Of a DNA stretch of 64,000 nucleotides, positions 60,681 to 64,000 are shown piece after piece. A model generated the notes under the pieces. It saw only the letters and a list, made by a program, of their open reading frames with translations. It made no database searches and had not been told where the DNA came from. The stretch is from positions 16,239,901 to 16,303,900 of the forward strand of contig NC_087249.1 of the NCBI RefSeq assembly GCF_037042905.1, written 5' to 3'. A program made the translations under genes and the position numbers. This stretch comes from Lytechinus pictus. Its lineage: Eukaryota; Echinodermata; Echinoidea; Temnopleuroida; Toxopneustidae. How positions within the stretch are numbered: the stretch's first letter is position 1; every line of letters begins with the position of its first letter.

Positions 60681-61392
60681 TTAAAGGAGAAGTTTACCTT
60701 GATAAAATGTTTGCTTGAAAGTAGGAAAGATAGAGGAAAATATTGGTGAATGTTGGTGAAAATCCATCACAGAAGAAGAGACCTATAAAGATTTAAATTC
60801 GTGACTCCATATGCGAGCAGCTGTCCCACGTGTCATCTACTACAAATTTGATAAAAATTCTCATATTTAATAATAATAATAACAATAATGTTTTATTTAC
60901 CCAGGGTTTTTAGGATACTGCTCTACCAGCGGGCCCTGCATATTAAACATAATATGTTATTACCCTTCTCCAATCTAAATTCTGAGCGAATAGTAAGAAG
61001 GCAGAAGGTCCCATTTTTATAAATCTTTGGTATGACTCGGCCAGGGATCGAACCCACGACCTCCCGTTCATGAGGCGGACGCTCTACCACTGAGCCACCA
61101 TGCCCGGTTCATGATGACTCAGTTTCTTGGAATTGAAAGATTACATGCCTGATGATATAATGTCATGTAAAATCATTTTCTTTTCTTTCTGGGAGCATGG
61201 CATTATCTCTATCACATAACCAATGGGAAGCTGTTTGCCTGTGATGTCACAAAATAAGAGTTTCAAAAATCCATATTAAACTCTGTTTATCTTAGATGGA
61301 TTTTCAATAAATTATCACCAATTTTGTTTCTATAGGGTTTCTGCTTCTACTGTATAAAATCAACTTTATGTCAGGGTGAACTTCCACTCTAA
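60681..61392. mobile_element. AAGGGGAA..CACCCTGAA foldback family, copy with nested SINE
   Basis: Ends are TTAAAGGAGAAGTTTACCTTGA and TCAGGGTGAACTTCCACTCTAA. The inner arms ACTCCATATGCGAGCAGCTG and AAGCTGTTTGCCTGTGATGTCAC match 3937-5264. A SINE occupies the centre at 60869-61112. Confidence 0.7.
60869..61112 (-). mobile_element. tRNA-derived SINE (Met-like head), nested
   Basis: On the - strand from 61108: GGGCATGGTGGCTCAGTGGT, AGAGCG, a CAT-containing anticodon arm (CGCCTCATGAACGGGAG), B box GGTTCGATCCC. The body follows and an (ATT)n-like tail lies at 60869-60890. The acceptor stem has several mismatches, so it is not a tRNA gene. Confidence 0.75.
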
Positions 61393-62039
61393 TACTAGAC
61401 CTCTATGATACACCCTTGAGGAAATAAGCAATACCATGAGATAATCTCTAGATAATTGGCTCAAGAATTATACTCGAGCCAATCCAATTGCAACAATATG
61501 TACAGTCAAAGAAAAACAGAGAAAATACGATCACGAGCCAAACTAGGTTTTGACTTCTACTAAAGCAATATAAGGGGTTTTCCATGAAGTGAATAGTCAG
61601 CAATTTTCACTTGACTAATGAAGTCTGAGCCAATCAGATGCAATGATTTCAGTAGATTATAACAGTGAGGATCACTGAAAATTGTTTCATGAGATTCTTT
61701 CCTTATCTGTTGAAGCCACTGGCAATGAACAATTTTGCTTTATCAGCTTCAGAAAATGGCATGATAAAAACTCCTTTTTTTAACACCATGCTACATGCAA
61801 ATTACTGTAATTGCTGCTATTCTTTGTGCTTGGAATACTTTGAGACTTTGTACATGTACACAAGTATATGATGGTTTGAACAAGTTTCAGAGAGGAATGA
61901 TCTCACTCTTTGAGGACTGTTGTCTGGGATTTTTTTTTTTTTAGGTAATGCTCATTGATAATATTGGTCTACTTTTTTACTGGAATTCCTACATTTCATG
62001 GTCACCCAAGTTTAAATCTGTTCTGCTAAGTACAAATGT
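61393..62039. other. Nothing identified
   Basis: AT-rich. No exon-like frame and no element ends. Confidence 0.4.
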
Positions 62040-63690
62040 ACCAGTCTCAATTAGACTGCACGCTTCCCCCATCCATCTCCCAAACACCAAGGACAAACTA
62101 GTCTCAATTAGACTGCATCCCAAATCCTGCAAAAAACATTAAAGAGATACCAGCCTCAATTACACTGCACCCCACCCACCCCACCCCCTGCCAAATCAAC
62201 AGAGATAACAGTCTCAAATAGATTGCACCCCATCCCACCCCTCGCCAAAACACCAAATAGATACCAGTCTCAATCAGGCTGCACCCCACCCAACCCCTGC
62301 CAAAACACCAAAGACACCAGTCTCAATTAGACTAAACCCCACCCCCTGCCCAAACACCAAGAGGTACCAGTCTCAATTAGACTGCACCCCACCCCAACCC
62401 CTGCCAAAACACCAGAGATACCAGTCTCAATTAGACTAAATCCCACCCCCTGCCCAAACACCAAGAGGTAACAGTCTCAATTAGACTGCACCCCAAATCC
62501 TGCAAAAAACATTAAAGAGATACCAGCCTCAATTACACTGCACCCCACCCACCCCACCCCCTGCCAAATCAACAGAGATAACAGTCTCAAATAGATTGCA
62601 CCCCATCCCACCCCTCGCCAAAACACCAAATAGATACCAGTCTCAATCAGGCTGCACCCCACCCACCCCCTGCCAAAACAACAAAGACACCAGTCTCAAT
62701 TAGACTAAACCCCAACCCCTGCCAAAACACCAGAGATACCAGTCTCAATTAGACTAAATCCCACCCCCTGCCCAAACACCAAGAGGTAACAGTCTCAATT
62801 AGACTGCACCCCAAATCCTGCAAAAAACATTAAAGAGATACCAGCCTCAATTACACTGCACCCCACCCACCCCACCCCCTGCCAAATCAACAGAGATAAC
62901 AGTCTCAAATAGATTGCACCCCATCCCACCCCTTGCCAAAACACCAAATAGATACCAGTCTCAATCAGGCTGCACCCCACCCCAACCCCTGCCAAAACAC
63001 CAGAGACACCAGTCTCAATTAGATTAAACCCCACCCCCTGCCCAAACACCAAGAGGTACCAGTCTCAATTAGACTGCACCCCACCCCAACCCCTGCCAAA
63101 ACACCACAGAGATACCAGTCTCAATTAGACTGCACCCCACCCCAACCCCTGCCAAAACACCACAGATACCGGTCTCAATTAGGCTGCACCCCACCCCACC
63201 CCCTGCCAAAACAACAAAGATATACCAGTCTCAATTAGACTACACCCCACTCCCTGCCAAAACACCAAATAGATACCAGTCTCAACAAGACTGCACCCCA
63301 TCCCCACCCCCTGCAAAAACACAAAAGAGATAACAGTCTCAATTAGACTAAACCCCATCCCCTGCCAAAACACCAAAGAGATTACAGTCTCAATTAGACT
63401 AAACCCCAACCCTAGTCCCTGCCAAAACACCACAGAGATACCAGTCTCAATTAGACTGCACCCCATCCCCACTCCCTGCCAAAACACCGAAGAGATACCA
63501 GCCTCAATTAGACTGCACCCCACCCCAACCCCTGCCAAAACACCGAAGAGATACCAGTCTCAATTAAACTGCACCCCACCCACCCCCTGCAAAAACAACA
63601 AAGATATACCAGTCTCAAATACACTGCACCCCATCCCCAACCCCTGCCAAAACACCACAGAGATACCAGTCTCAATTAGACTGCAACCCT
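62040..63690. repeat. G/C-rich minisatellite, ~54-bp unit, 31 copies by count
   Basis: The unit is CAGTCTCAATTAGACTGCACC, then CC(A/T)CCCC..CCCCTGCCAAAACACC and A(A)AGAGATAC. Higher-order duplication is clear: the AAAAAACATTAAAG unit and its neighbours recur at 62131, 62504 and 62822 (spacing 373 and 318, differing by one unit). The - strand, sense for the kinase gene, is G-rich. No cas genes or unique spacers, so it is not CRISPR. Confidence 0.9.
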
Positions 63691-64000
63691 GAGTTCTGAA
63701 TAAACAAATTATATTTGGGACCTTGTAAAGATCATTAAATAATGTTAGGATGTTGGTTAAAATGTTAAACGTTAAGGGATTTCCTTTTGTCTCCAACATT
63801 TGGTAAGTCTTTATAAATGTAATATTCAGCAGATTGGTAAAAAAAATCTGCATAAATTGATTAAAGAACCATGATCACATCTTCATATGATAACCATTGT
63901 TGGTTACAAATGACAGTGCATACTCATCAAAAGGGATAGAAACTCCCTGATTTACAAATGGTTGGTAGGTCAATAGGCATATACATGTATTGAATAAACA
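63691..64000. other. Nothing identified
   Basis: AT-rich sequence to the window end. No feature supported. Confidence 0.4.

Noticed and set aside
61034..61108. Functional tRNA-Met gene on the - strand
   Set aside because: The A and B boxes are good, but the acceptor stem has several mismatches and the sequence continues into a SINE body and tail.
62104..63052. Three near-identical - strand frames as a duplicated gene family
   Set aside because: They are translations of higher-order repeat copies of the minisatellite, not genes.
62040..63690. CRISPR array
   Set aside because: The whole ~54-bp unit repeats with point changes. There are no unique spacers, and the host is an animal genome.

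Overview
The window is animal genomic DNA, most likely from an echinoderm and probably a sea urchin. It is intron-rich and AT-rich, with exons bounded by GT/AG sites. It carries many short foldback elements, including one with TTAAAGGACAAGTCC ends that I associate with sea-urchin genomes, and several tRNA-derived SINEs. A hemichordate is the main alternative. There is no bacterial, phage or organellar signal.

Two genes are supported. On the + strand (1420-5922) lie the last four exons of a type I membrane protein: the end of one MAM domain, one complete MAM domain, a Thr/Pro-rich stalk, one transmembrane helix and a 55-residue tail. On the - strand (58906 down to 45611) lie five exons of a calcium/calmodulin-dependent protein kinase closest to CaMKIV, from the middle of the N-lobe to the stop codon. 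Its upstream exons, including the ATP-binding loop, are not visible and probably lie beyond 64000. The two genes are convergent and about 40 kb apart. Two weaker coding candidates, a + strand terminal exon at 29749-29952 and a - strand terminal exon at 30411-30525, face each other between them.

About 8.6-29 kb is a compound tandem-repeat domain. It contains a degenerate ~360-bp array (9.4-12.5 kb), a purine-rich ~150-bp array (13-17.7 kb), a 981-bp tandem duplication (17.8-19.6 kb) with further diverged copies, and a pyrimidine-rich ~100-bp minisatellite (21.3-26.8 kb, decaying to 28.7 kb). The minisatellite appears to have grown from a short CTT-rich tract still visible in the sister copies. 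Its very long ORFs are by-products of trinucleotide composition.

The rest (30-64 kb) is kinase gene plus interspersed repeats. At least seven foldback or MITE families have two or more copies here, and several insertions are nested. A G/T-rich minisatellite begins about 67 nt after one kinase 5' splice site, and a 31-unit G-rich minisatellite lies upstream of the first visible kinase exon. The most unusual item is a tiny perfect palindrome with a TGGACCTAT core, found at 33.1 and 42.8 kb, each time between direct repeats that look like target-site duplications. All coordinates, counts and similarities were read by eye; no alignment, folding or database search was run.
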